Assembly: GCA_035532215.1 (NCBI GenBank)
Contig: DATKRK010000325.1
Location: 1 to 23,670 of the forward strand
From: JAICIG01 sp035532215
GTDB taxonomy: Bacteria > Planctomycetota > Planctomycetia > Pirellulales > JAICIG01
DNA length: 23,670 bases
Reading direction: 5' to 3'
Shown here piece after piece: positions 7,808-15,944 of the stretch (positions are counted from its first letter, which is position 1; the number at the start of each line of letters is the position of its first letter). The position numbers and the translations under genes were made by a program. The notes beneath the pieces are model-generated. The model saw only the letters and a program-made list of their open reading frames with translations. It was not told the origin of the DNA and did not search any database.

Positions 7808-8449
7808 GTGTCTCAGGCATCGTCACTGCTGCTCCTTGCCGCACTTACGTTCGCTGGCGCCGTTGTCTGCGGTGCCAATGGCGACAAGCCAGCCGCCGAC
7901 GTCGATAATAGCGGGGCCAAACGAATCTGGAGGATTCCGCAACTGTGCGGCGTGAACTCGCTCTATGTCATGCTCTCTTGTCATGGTATTCGGCCCGATT
8001 ACAGCCGCCTTCGGGAGGGACTATCGGCAGACGGCAGCGAGACAACGTTGGCCCAACTCAAGGAGGCGGCTGCATCGCACGGTCTGCGGGCCGTCGTGGC
8101 CCGTGCGACGCCCGATGCGCTCGGCCACCTCCCAGTCCCCTTCATTGCTCACCAGGAACTGGTGCGAGGGAGAGGCGACAGTGGCGGCCATTACTGCGTC
8201 GTGTACCGCGTAGAGGGCGACCGCGTCGGTTATTTGGACGGCAGCACCGCGATCTTAAAGTCTGCGCGCCTCGACGACTTCGCCAACGACTGGACTGGGT
8301 ACGTTCTATACGTTCCGGAAAAGTCGACCGGCTCGCGTTGGTGGCTGCCGCTGGTCATCGGCGCCTGCTCGGGCGCTTTTATCTCCGCGCTTTGGCGACA
8401 CGGTGCGCCTTGCCGCGCGCGGTTCACTTCGAGAGGGTTGGGGGCGTAA
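7808..8449 (+). CDS. Stand-alone C39-type cysteine peptidase, membrane-anchored
   Basis: GTG 7808 is chosen because GGGAG lies at 7798-7802 five bases upstream and because the preceding stop is one base away; the frame is open further upstream but overlaps the precursor gene. The 213-aa product has an N-terminal hydrophobic signal (residues 6-22), a C39-like domain, and a C-terminal membrane segment (WWLPLVIGACSGAFISALW). The putative triad is C47 (IPQLCGVNSLYVML), H128 (GGHYCVVYRV) and D144 (GYLDGS). C39 domains normally sit in the cytoplasm on ABC exporters and cut after Gly-Gly; here there is no transporter and the topology places the domain outside the membrane. Gln45 is only two residues before the Cys, closer than the usual oxyanion Gln. 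The likely substrate is the precursor at 7447, whose stop is directly upstream (translational coupling). Confidence 0.85.
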   Translation: MSQASSLLLLAALTFAGAVVCGANGDKPAADVDNSGAKRIWRIPQLCGVNSLYVMLSCHGIRPDYSRLREGLSADGSETTLAQLKEAAASHGLRAVVARATPDALGHLPVPFIAHQELVRGRGDSGGHYCVVYRVEGDRVGYLDGSTAILKSARLDDFANDWTGYVLYVPEKSTGSRWWLPLVIGACSGAFISALWRHGAPCRARFTSRGLGA

Positions 8450-8494
8450 GCTGCTGCGGCAGCCGGAATGCGTCGTTCTAACGGAGAAATGATC

Positions 8495-9853
8495 ATGTCA
8501 CCTCAAGAGAAGCGTCGCAATGTTTCGAGGGTTGTCGCCTGCGCAGCTTTTATAGCGATGACGTCCGGCCAGCAGCCCGCCGTCGCCGCCGATGCCCTTC
8601 CGACCCTCGACGACATCCGACAAGCTTGGTCGGTGAAAGCCGCCGTGATCAAATCCGTCCACGTCGAATATGACGTCGTGGGAACCGAGATTGCTGACCG
8701 GAAAGAGATCTACGAGAAGCTCCACATCCTCTCGATGGGCAAACAGCATGCCGTCGAGACGGTCAGCGGAAAAAAGCTGAGCCGGAAATTTGTCAGCGAG
8801 ACGCGGCGGTACGAGCTGGCGATTAAAAACGCGCGAGAGAAGCTCAAGCGAGAGGGGAAGAAGCTTCCCGAATCCCCCTCCGCATTCCTGAAGGACTACA
8901 AGCCGATGCCGTTGGAGAGCAAGGACTATCCGTTCGAGTTGATTGCACCCGAGTTCGATGCCCTTCCACTCGATAGAATTGACCAGTGGCACATGTTCGA
9001 TGGAGAGATGATTTACCGGTTAGCGCCGCCCCAAGTAGGCAAAACTCGGCGGGTTTACCAGATCAGCCTGCCCGAGGTCAAGAATATGTACCTCGTGGGG
9101 ATGTTTTATCTTGATCTAATCGGCCACGGGGTGCGCGACCCTGGGCTCGCAGACGATTCGCCGCTCTGGAAGCGATTTCACTTGCCTGACGCCTTCGACG
9201 TGGCGCCCTTCGTCATCCTGGGCAAGCGCGAAGAGATCGACGGGGCCGCCTGCGTCGTGGTCGAGGCCGAGCGCTTCCTGAAACTCTGGCTCGACCCCAA
9301 CCTGGGCTACGCCATCCGCAGGCAAGACGTTTGGGTTGAGGGCGAGAGGCGGACGGAGGCACGGCACGAAGATTTCGTCGAGGTCGCTGACGGCCTCTAT
9401 TTCCCGAAAACGATCGTGCGGGATAGCCTCGGCGGCCCCAATTTCTCGGCTAGATATCGCGGAAAGCCAGTGATTCGCAGCGAAATCACGCTTGTCACCC
9501 TTGAGGTGAACCGTGGGTCGCACGAGGCCGATTTCGAGTTCAACCCGGAGCCTGGCGCAAAGGTTACCGATGCCAGAATCCCCACTGTCGACGCCGAAGG
9601 AAAGCCGCGCGAGCGCCGAGTTTGGCCGCACGCGAAGGAGGTGGTCGGATACATTCAGCCCGCCGACAAGGCCGACCTTGACAAGGCGATTCGGCAGGGC
9701 CAACTGAGCTCGGCGCTCGGGAAAGAACCAACCGATCTACGGCCGTCGTTCGCGCGGCAATACGCGGTCATCGGCGGCATCGCCGCACTAGCCGCCATTC
9801 TTGTCATCTTGCTCTGGCGGACGAGGCGATTGCGCGATTTGAAAACGACATAG
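8495..9853 (+). CDS. LolA-like exported protein with C-terminal membrane anchor (paralog 1)
   Basis: Three in-frame ATGs occur (8468, 8489, 8495); 8495 is preferred because GGAG at 8483-8486 stands eight bases before it. The 452-aa product has a signal peptide (to about AVAADA) and a long central region of beta-rich sequence. It ends with a membrane helix (IGGIAALAAILVILLW) and a basic tail (RTRRLRDLK). The pattern of W-L-D-P...IRRQD, FVEVADGLYFPKTIVRD and FEFNPEPGAKV resembles the LolA/lipoprotein-carrier-like fold used in planctomycete exported proteins, but this is a pattern-level call. It is homologous to the next gene. It follows the C39 gene by about 45 bases on the same strand and is probably in the same operon. 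The role could be carrying or anchoring a lipid or peptide cargo (inference). Confidence 0.75.
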   Translation: MSPQEKRRNVSRVVACAAFIAMTSGQQPAVAADALPTLDDIRQAWSVKAAVIKSVHVEYDVVGTEIADRKEIYEKLHILSMGKQHAVETVSGKKLSRKFVSETRRYELAIKNAREKLKREGKKLPESPSAFLKDYKPMPLESKDYPFELIAPEFDALPLDRIDQWHMFDGEMIYRLAPPQVGKTRRVYQISLPEVKNMYLVGMFYLDLIGHGVRDPGLADDSPLWKRFHLPDAFDVAPFVILGKREEIDGAACVVVEAERFLKLWLDPNLGYAIRRQDVWVEGERRTEARHEDFVEVADGLYFPKTIVRDSLGGPNFSARYRGKPVIRSEITLVTLEVNRGSHEADFEFNPEPGAKVTDARIPTVDAEGKPRERRVWPHAKEVVGYIQPADKADLDKAIRQGQLSSALGKEPTDLRPSFARQYAVIGGIAALAAILVILLWRTRRLRDLKTT

Positions 9854-9927
9854 GCCGGCCGAGTAGGCCGACTCTGTTTGACGCGTAACGTACATGCTGG
9901 CGACGAGACAACACTGGAGTTGCGAAG

Positions 9928-10983
9928 GTGGAGAGTGTCTTTGTCTCGATCTGTTTGGCTTTCTGCTCGGCGGCGCCACGCGAGGGGGCGACCAACGAAT
10001 CGCGACTTGACGACCTGAGGATTGCTGTGGCCAGCGCACGCTCCAAGATGCGAAGCCTGAGAGTGAAGGCAAGACTCTTCAACCTCGCCAACGATCCGAA
10101 GAATTACGTCGTCATTGACGCGATCGCGGCCGGTCCTCGCCGCTTAGTTTCGATATCGCACTACACAGACAACATCTTGTTACGAGATACAAATGACTCG
10201 CGGCACTATTTCGAGCCAGGCGCGGTTAAGTCGTACTATCCGTTCCGGCGAACCTACGAGGTGACGCACCGCTTCTCGAGCGTTGCTGCCCTCACCGACA
10301 AGATCAGGCGTTACCCGCTTTTCGAGGGTCTTGGCTGGTGGCCGCCCGATGATGCGACGGCGCCGCCGAAGTTCTTCGACGCGCCCTGGTTCACCCACGA
10401 AGTCCTTGCAAGCAAGGACGCGGTGCTCGAGGAGGCCCGTTCAACAATTGATGGGCTCGAGTGCGATGTTCTCTCCGTGCCTGGCGTACACAGGCTTTGG
10501 TTCGACGCGCGGCGCCGCACGCTGGTGCGCCGCGAACGCTACGCCGGCCAACCACTAAAGCCCGTCGCGATATGCGTCTTGAGCGACTATCGAGAGGTGA
10601 TCCCTGGTCTTTGGCTCCCCTACGAGATCGTTCGCGAGCTCCCGGCGGTTCCGCTTAAAAGCCGTTTCCTAGTCGATCGTTACTCGATCAACGACGTAAA
10701 GAGCGAAGACTTCGCATTCGATCCGCCGCCTGGGACGATCGTGGCCGACAGGGACACAGGCTCGGCAACGCAGTTGAGGGGAGGCTTTGATCACCTTGAC
10801 TTTGTGGCGCGAAGCGTCAAGGCCCTTGCGGGCGCGCGAGGTAAGCACGTTTCACCCGCCGCAGGCGTCGGCTGGCGCGCAGCAGCCGGCCTATCGGCTG
10901 CAGTGGTCTCGTTTTTCATCGTGGCTCGCCTGCCGCGCGGCCGGCGAGTCCGACCAAAGGCGCTTCAGGCTGTGGACAGGTAG
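9928..10983 (+). CDS. LolA-like exported protein with C-terminal membrane anchor (paralog 2)
   Basis: A 351-aa protein from GTG 9928, with GGAG at 9916-9919 eight bases upstream. It has a short hydrophobic N-terminus (VFVSICLAFCSAA) and a C-terminal membrane segment (AAAGLSAAVVSFFIVARL) followed by an Arg/Lys-rich tail. It aligns by eye with the protein at 8495 over the second half: 'RLWFDARRRTLVRRERY', 'DYREVIPGLWLPYEIVRE' and 'DFAFDPPPGTIVADR' match the corresponding blocks there. The two are therefore tandem paralogs, divergent and different in length. No enzymatic motif is visible. The 74-base gap before it holds no obvious hairpin or promoter, so it is likely the last gene of the cluster starting at 6099. 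Confidence 0.75.
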   Translation: MESVFVSICLAFCSAAPREGATNESRLDDLRIAVASARSKMRSLRVKARLFNLANDPKNYVVIDAIAAGPRRLVSISHYTDNILLRDTNDSRHYFEPGAVKSYYPFRRTYEVTHRFSSVAALTDKIRRYPLFEGLGWWPPDDATAPPKFFDAPWFTHEVLASKDAVLEEARSTIDGLECDVLSVPGVHRLWFDARRRTLVRRERYAGQPLKPVAICVLSDYREVIPGLWLPYEIVRELPAVPLKSRFLVDRYSINDVKSEDFAFDPPPGTIVADRDTGSATQLRGGFDHLDFVARSVKALAGARGKHVSPAAGVGWRAAAGLSAAVVSFFIVARLPRGRRVRPKALQAVDR

Positions 10984-11044
10984 CTAGCACCGGCCAAGCG
11001 GTTGCGCTCAAAGACCCAGATTCCCGTCATATTCGCGACTCGCT

Positions 11045-12022
11045 ATGAAAATTCTCCTGGAAGCGGAGGCCCAGCGGAAGCGCGGCCACACGGCGAATGC
11101 AGCAGAGCCAAGAATTACCCGCTGCGCGACTTCTCGGAAGGGGCCAACCTCAACTGGGCAACCTTGTATTTGCTGCGAGTGTAGAGAGTCAACATTGGTT
11201 TACCGCGAGAAAGTCCCGCGCCTGCGAAAGTGCAAATCGTGCGGCCTCGCGTGGGTCGATCCGGCGCCCTCGGCAGCGGAACTCGCGGAGATTTACAGTG
11301 CCCGTTATTTCCAGACGTTCGGATACGATGCCAGCGCCGATAAGCGATATCGCCACGTCCGCGCCGCGACTTCCGATCGCGTCCTGGCAATTGCCGAGCG
11401 GTGCCTCGCCGTCGGAGGCCTCCTTGATGTCGGCAGCGGTTTGGGAGATTTGCTGGCGGCTGCGATTCGCCGCGGTTGGGACGCACGCGGCATCGAGCCT
11501 AATCCGTGGGCGCGAGCCGAGGCGGACCGGGTCGCGCCGGACGCGACCCGTACGTGCGCGATTGAGGAATTCGAGCCTGGCAAAGTGCGTTTCGATCTTG
11601 TCACGTGCATCGACGTCATCGAGCACTTGCGCAGGCCCGACGAAGCACTGCGAAGATTCTTCGGCTGGTTGCGTCCGGGCGGCAGCTTGGCCCTGACGAC
11701 GCCCGACATCGGCTCGTTGTTGGCGCGCCTGATGGGCGCTCACTGGCCGCACTTCCACGTCGACCATCTCTGGTACTTCAACCGCGAGACGCTCACCGCG
11801 ATGGTCGAGCGGGCCGGGTTCGAAGTCCTCGACTGGCGCCGGGCGCCGAAGGTCTTCAATCTCGCCTATATCGCGGGAATCTTCGAGCGTCATTCAACCA
11901 GCGCGCCCGTCCGCCGCATCGCGGAGGGCATGCTCAGACGCTGCCCGCCGCGACTTCTCGGCGCCCCTTGGCCGGCGATCCGCGAGGGACAGCTTCTGAT
12001 AGCGCGGCGGCCGTCATGCTGA
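11045..12022 (+). CDS. Class I SAM-dependent methyltransferase with N-terminal zinc ribbon
   Basis: A 325-aa protein. A zinc-ribbon-like segment has Cys at 41, 43, 44, 46 and 63, 66 (C..CGLAWVDP). It is followed by a Methyltransf_23-type Rossmann domain with motif I D128-V-G-S-G-L-G-D, an acidic 'GIEPN' after strand 2, 'FDLVTCIDVIEHL' (motif II/post) and 'LRPGGSLALTTPD'. This architecture is common among methyltransferases acting on sugars, lipids or polyketide-like intermediates in polysaccharide and cell-surface loci; the substrate is unknown. ATG 11045 has no clear ribosome site, and the first ~35 residues are atypical, so the true start may lie downstream, although a later start must retain Cys41. 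It overlaps the next gene by seven bases, implying coupled translation with the membrane glycosyltransferase. Confidence 0.88.
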   Translation: MKILLEAEAQRKRGHTANAAEPRITRCATSRKGPTSTGQPCICCECRESTLVYREKVPRLRKCKSCGLAWVDPAPSAAELAEIYSARYFQTFGYDASADKRYRHVRAATSDRVLAIAERCLAVGGLLDVGSGLGDLLAAAIRRGWDARGIEPNPWARAEADRVAPDATRTCAIEEFEPGKVRFDLVTCIDVIEHLRRPDEALRRFFGWLRPGGSLALTTPDIGSLLARLMGAHWPHFHVDHLWYFNRETLTAMVERAGFEVLDWRRAPKVFNLAYIAGIFERHSTSAPVRRIAEGMLRRCPPRLLGAPWPAIREGQLLIARRPSC

Positions 12023-13215
12023 AGGATCTCCAAGCCGGCTTCACGTATTATTACGTGACCAGCCTGGTCGTACTGCTGGGCGCCCTCTTCGGTTTCAGTT
12101 TCGTGGCGCCGTGCAAGGAGGCTCCAACCAGCGGAACAGGGGACTTCGTCGACGCGCTGTTCGCCTGGGACGGCCGGTGGTACAGGGGGATAGCGACGGA
12201 GGGCTACTCTTTCGACGCGCACGAGAGATCGAACGTGGCATTCTACCCAGCCTATCCCGGCGTCTCTGCGGCGCTGTCGTGGATCAGCGGACTTCAATTG
12301 CGATATTCCCTCCTGCTCGTATCGCACGGTTCGCTCGCCGCCGCGTTTGTCTTGCTGGTGCGCTATGCGCGACTTCGCTTTCCCGAAATGTCGGACGAGG
12401 CGAGGGACTATATCCCCGTCTGTTTCGGACTGCTGCCCACGACCTATTTCTTTCGCATGGGTTACTCGGAGTCGTTGTTCGTGCTGTTGTTGCTCATGGC
12501 GATGTGGGGCATCGAACGGCGGTGGCGCACGGTTTGGATCGTCTTTGTCGTCGGTGCCGCGACGGCGTGTCGCGCGGTCGGCGTGGCACTGCTCGCTCCC
12601 TTGGCCATGCACTTATGGGAAACGTCGCGCACGCGAACCGCCTTCACTTTGCGCAGCGCCGTCTGGCTTCCTCTGGCATGTTGGGGCTTGGCCGCCTGGG
12701 TGGCATATCAAGCGGTGGAGTTCGGCGAGCCCTGGGCTTTCATCCAGACGCAGCAGCACTGGAGTACGCGGCAAACGAGCCTTTTTAGTTGGGACGGCAT
12801 TGCGGCCCTGCTGAGCTTCCGGCCGATCCGCTCGGTCTACGATCCGGCCTCGCCCTGCTACTGGGGGAACTTTCCACCGCGCGACAACCCGGCGTTCAAC
12901 CTGATGTTCGCCAACCCGATTTATTTTCTTGGTACGGCGGCGCTGGTCGTCGCGGGCCGCGCGAAAGGTTGGCTGTCGAACCGCGAAACGGCCCTCAGCG
13001 CCGCGCTGTTGCTGATTCCCTACGTGCTGCAAGCCGATCGCGCCTGCATGGCCGCCGAGGCGCGGTATGCCAGCTCCGTCTTTCCGGCGTATTTCGTCAT
13101 GGGGCATTTACTGGCCCGTCTGCCCGGCGCCCTGGCGGGCGTCCTGCTGGGCCTCAGCGCGACCTTTCTCGCGATTTACTCCGCCTTGTTCGTCCGCTGG
13201 TATTGGTTTTACTGA
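12016..13215 (+). CDS. PIG-V-like membrane glycosyltransferase (mannosyltransferase family)
   Basis: ATG 12016 lies inside the end of the methyltransferase gene (stop 12020-12022). The 399-aa product has about nine to ten hydrophobic segments. Near its start it has W51-D-G-R-W-Y56, then 'IATEGYSF' and 'NVAFYPAYPG', the pattern of PIG-V/GT76-like polyprenyl-phosphate-sugar mannosyltransferases in which the early Asp is catalytic on the exoplasmic side. Later segments include 'PTTYFFRMGYSESLFVLLLL' and 'AEARYASSVFPAYFVMGHLL', both typical of the GT-C fold. It probably transfers a sugar from a lipid-linked donor to a lipid or protein acceptor. Acceptor and sugar are unknown. Coupling with the methyltransferase suggests joint decoration of one glycan or lipid. 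Confidence 0.85.
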   Translation: MLKDLQAGFTYYYVTSLVVLLGALFGFSFVAPCKEAPTSGTGDFVDALFAWDGRWYRGIATEGYSFDAHERSNVAFYPAYPGVSAALSWISGLQLRYSLLLVSHGSLAAAFVLLVRYARLRFPEMSDEARDYIPVCFGLLPTTYFFRMGYSESLFVLLLLMAMWGIERRWRTVWIVFVVGAATACRAVGVALLAPLAMHLWETSRTRTAFTLRSAVWLPLACWGLAAWVAYQAVEFGEPWAFIQTQQHWSTRQTSLFSWDGIAALLSFRPIRSVYDPASPCYWGNFPPRDNPAFNLMFANPIYFLGTAALVVAGRAKGWLSNRETALSAALLLIPYVLQADRACMAAEARYASSVFPAYFVMGHLLARLPGALAGVLLGLSATFLAIYSALFVRWYWFY

Positions 13216-13239
13216 CGTGCGGCGCTCAAGCTCGTCAGT
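13211..13239 (+). terminator. Possible hairpin at the end of the glycosyltransferase gene
   Basis: ACTGACG (13211-13217) pairs exactly with CGTCAGT (13233-13239) across a 15-base loop, and the arm includes the stop codon TGA. There is no following T-run, so termination is uncertain. It is the only plausible stop signal before the blaI-like promoter. Confidence 0.3.
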
Positions 13240-13295
13240 GCGCGTATCGCTTTGGCCAGACACGACGGTCGAACGACTTCGGAGAAGGAAATCGC

Positions 13296-13324
13296 TTGCA
13301 TTCCAGACACAATGTCTTTACCAT
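13296..13324 (+). promoter_or_regulatory. Promoter with embedded palindromic operator for the blaI-like operon
   Basis: TTGCAT (13296-13301) and TACCAT (13319-13324) are spaced by exactly 17 bases. The spacer contains the dyad AGACA-CAA-TGTCT (13305-13317). BlaI/MecI repressors bind ACA...TGT-type dyads over their own promoters, so this is a reasonable autoregulatory operator for the repressor encoded at 13361. The leader would be about 30 bases. The assignment rests on position and symmetry, not on a searched motif. Confidence 0.55.
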
Positions 13325-13360
13325 AGCGGACTGCAACCTTCACCGGCCGACCTTTTCAAT

Positions 13361-13768
13361 ATGCCCCGTTCGCCGCAAGACGTCACCGATGCCGAACTGG
13401 CGATCCTGGAAGTGCTCTGGGAACGCGGTTCGGCGACCGTTCGCGAAATCACCGAACGACTCTATAGCGGGTATTCCGCCTCGCAGCACGCCACGACGCA
13501 AAAACTCCTCGAACGTTTGGAAGCCAAACAGTGTGTGCGCCGCAATCGCGGGCTTTGGCCTCACATGTTCGAAGCGACCATCGATCGCGAAGCGCTGATC
13601 GGACGCCGGCTGCAGCAAGCGGCCGACCGGCTGTGCGACGGTTCGATCCAGCCGCTCTTGACGCACCTGGTCAAAGCCGGGCGGCTGTCCGCCGACGAGC
13701 GCCGCTCGCTGCGCAGCCTGCTCGATGAATTGGAACAGCAAGGTCCGAAATCGGGAAAGAAAAAGTAA
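13361..13768 (+). CDS. BlaI/MecI-family transcriptional repressor
   Basis: A 135-aa protein of normal BlaI size from ATG 13361. The N-terminal winged helix is plain: 'VTDAELAILEVLWERGSATVREITERL' followed by a recognition-helix region 'SASQHATTQKLLERLEAKQCVRR'. The rest is a helical dimerisation region, ending in a Lys-rich tail. In the classical system this dimer represses its operon until an M56 sensor peptidase triggers its cleavage or release. The M56 gene is directly downstream (82 bases), which supports the same logic. No beta-lactamase is nearby, so the output is something else, probably the operon itself. No Shine-Dalgarno is evident, consistent with a short leader. Confidence 0.93.
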   Translation: MPRSPQDVTDAELAILEVLWERGSATVREITERLYSGYSASQHATTQKLLERLEAKQCVRRNRGLWPHMFEATIDREALIGRRLQQAADRLCDGSIQPLLTHLVKAGRLSADERRSLRSLLDELEQQGPKSGKKK

Positions 13769-13812
13769 TTCCACGAAAGATCCGCAATCCTTCGGAACTG
13801 GCCGCCGAGCTT

Positions 13813-13833
13813 GCCGCGCCGTCGCGGCGCGGC
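13813..13833 (+). promoter_or_regulatory. GC-rich hairpin just upstream of the M56 ribosome site
   Basis: GCCGCGCC (13813-13820) and GGCGCGGC (13826-13833) form a perfect eight-pair stem with a five-base loop. It ends five bases before the GGGAGG at 13839-13844. In the blaI-M56 transcript it could limit readthrough or translation of the second gene. Confidence 0.4.
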
Positions 13834-13850
13834 CCGGCGGGAGGTGCAGC

Positions 13851-15944
13851 ATGACATGGCTTATGACATCGCTCGTCGCGATCGGTCTGGCCAATGCGTT
13901 GTGGGCGGCGTTGTTCGCGGTCGCCGCGGTCGGCTGTGGAAGATGGCTGCGCCGGCCGGCGTTGGCCCACTTGCTGTGGATCGTCGTGCTCGGCAAACTG
14001 CTCACGCCGGGCGTGATTCAGCTTCCGCTCGACGCTTGGCTCGGCCGGCCGAGCGGCTGGCTTTCCGACGCCGTCGCAACGATTACGGCGTTGGACGCGG
14101 ACGAACCTTCCGCGTCTCGCCCGGCAGCCCGCGAACTCGAACATTCGCTCGCGTTGAGATCTTCCCAAGAGAGTGCAACGGCGGGCGAACTGCGATCGCA
14201 ATCGGCCGCAGCGGCGCCCGCCGCAAGCGAACGTTCGACCGCGCCGATCGCGAGCGAGTCAGCGGCGAGTGACGTTGTCGCCGGCAATCGCCGCCTGCTT
14301 ACGGCGGCCGGGTTGATTCGCTTTGCCGCGGCGCTTTGGCTCTTGGGCAGCACGGCGATGGCTGTCTGGATGGCGCGCCGCGCCTGGCGGTTTTACGCCT
14401 TCTTGAAGCTGGCCGGCCGGGGCGATGCGTCGTTGCAGGCGCGGCTCGACCGGCTGGCGCGGCGTGCGGGGATCAAATCGGCGCCGCGGCTCGTGGTGGT
14501 CGAGAACGTCGTTTCGCCGATGCTTTGGGGGCTCGGATCGCCCGGCTTCGCATGCGGCGCGCGGCTGGTCTTTCCCGGCCCGTTGGCTCGCCGCTTGGAC
14601 GACGAATCGTGCGATGCGCTGCTGTTGCACGAGTTGGCCCATTACGCCCGCGGCGACGGCTGGGTGCGGCTGCTGGAACTCGCCGCGCAGACGCTTTATT
14701 GGTGGCACCCGTTGGTTTGGCTGGCGCGGGGCGAAATCGAAGCCGCCGAGGAAGAGTGCGGCGACGCCTGGGCGCTCGAGCATCAAACCGGCACGCGCCG
14801 GCTGTATGCCGAGGCGCTGTTGGCGACCGTCGATTTTCTGTACGAGCCGCCGCTGGCGCCGTTGCCCCCGGCGGCGTGCGGGCTGGGCGAAGCGCCGCTG
14901 CTCCGCCGGCGATTGACGCAAATCATGGGCGGCGGCGCGGCGAAGTCCGCTTCGCGGCCGGCCAAGGCGCTGGTGCTTGCCGCGGCGGCGGTCGTGCTGC
15001 CCTTGCGGCCGACGTTTTTCGGCGCCGCGCCGCGGCCAGCCCTGGCAAACAGTTCGCCCGCGGCGACGGCGGCCCTTGTGGCGGCGAAACCGACGCCGCA
15101 AACGGCGCCCGCCGCCAGTTCGCAGATGCCGCGAAAGACGACGCCGCGTGAAATCGACCCGCTTGCGCCTCGCCGCAGGTCCGTGGCGCACGCGCCGTCG
15201 CCGCTGTGGGCGGCGGCGGCCTCGCACAACGGCAAGTATCAACTGGAAGCCCGCACCGGTCGCAAGACGACGCTGGTCCACGTCGAGAGCGGTTGGCGGC
15301 TTGACCTGACGGCCCACCAGATCGCCTGCGCGTCGTTCTCGCCCGACGGCCGCACGTTCGCCACCGGCCACGACGATTGCGCGGTTCGCATTTGGGACAG
15401 CGAAACGGGCGGACTTTTGACGTCGCTGAAAGACGGCGAATCGCCGATCGTCTCCGTGGCCTTCGCTCCCGACGGCCAGCGCGTCGCGGCCGGCGGCGCC
15501 GACGGCGGCGTACACGTCTGGGATTGGGCGCAAGCGAACGAAGTTGCGAAGTTGGCCCGGCAGGCGGCGCCGGTCAGTTGCGTACGCTGGTCGCCGCGCG
15601 GCGACCGCCTGGCGGTTGCCTTTGGCCGCTGGTCCGACGGCGAAGACGCCGCGCTGGCCCTCTGGTCGCCCGGCGACGACGCGCCGCTCGAATTGCACGG
15701 CTTCGGCGATCCGATCGGCGCCTTGGATTGGCTGGACGACGACTCGCTGCTGTTGGCGGCCTGGGACGGAGAATCGCTGACCTTCAGCGTATCGCTCGGC
15801 AAGCCGCTGGCACGGCTGCGTCTCGACAAGAATTCGGTCTCGGCCGCAGCCTGGTCGCCCGATTGCCGGCTCGTCGCCCAATGGCAAGCCGAGCGGCTGG
15901 TCGCCGAAGTCGATCCGCCTTCGAGAACGGAGGATCGCAGATGA
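13851..15944 (+). CDS. M56 (BlaR1-type) membrane metallopeptidase fused to WD40 repeats
   Basis: ATG 13851 is chosen because GGGAGG (13839-13844) stands six bases upstream; the frame is open earlier but overlaps blaI. The 697-aa product begins with membrane segments (MTWLMTSLVAIGLANALWAALFAVAAVGC and a second), an Ala/Ser-rich extracytoplasmic stretch, and another membrane segment near 155-175. It then has the zincin site H260-E-L-A-H264 with the downstream acidic E-E-E-C-G-D (300-305), as in M56. A further hydrophobic segment follows near 375-390 and a Pro/Ala linker. From about residue 470 to the end there are WD40 units, e.g. 'ACASFSPDGRTFATGHDDCAVRIWD' split over 490-515 and 'VSVAFAPDGQRVAAGGADGGVHVWDW'. 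Known M56 sensors carry a penicillin-binding domain here; the WD40 propeller is probably the sensor or partner-binding part, outside the membrane. ATGA overlap with the next gene. Confidence 0.92.
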   Translation: MTWLMTSLVAIGLANALWAALFAVAAVGCGRWLRRPALAHLLWIVVLGKLLTPGVIQLPLDAWLGRPSGWLSDAVATITALDADEPSASRPAARELEHSLALRSSQESATAGELRSQSAAAAPAASERSTAPIASESAASDVVAGNRRLLTAAGLIRFAAALWLLGSTAMAVWMARRAWRFYAFLKLAGRGDASLQARLDRLARRAGIKSAPRLVVVENVVSPMLWGLGSPGFACGARLVFPGPLARRLDDESCDALLLHELAHYARGDGWVRLLELAAQTLYWWHPLVWLARGEIEAAEEECGDAWALEHQTGTRRLYAEALLATVDFLYEPPLAPLPPAACGLGEAPLLRRRLTQIMGGGAAKSASRPAKALVLAAAAVVLPLRPTFFGAAPRPALANSSPAATAALVAAKPTPQTAPAASSQMPRKTTPREIDPLAPRRRSVAHAPSPLWAAAASHNGKYQLEARTGRKTTLVHVESGWRLDLTAHQIACASFSPDGRTFATGHDDCAVRIWDSETGGLLTSLKDGESPIVSVAFAPDGQRVAAGGADGGVHVWDWAQANEVAKLARQAAPVSCVRWSPRGDRLAVAFGRWSDGEDAALALWSPGDDAPLELHGFGDPIGALDWLDDDSLLLAAWDGESLTFSVSLGKPLARLRLDKNSVSAAAWSPDCRLVAQWQAERLVAEVDPPSRTEDRR

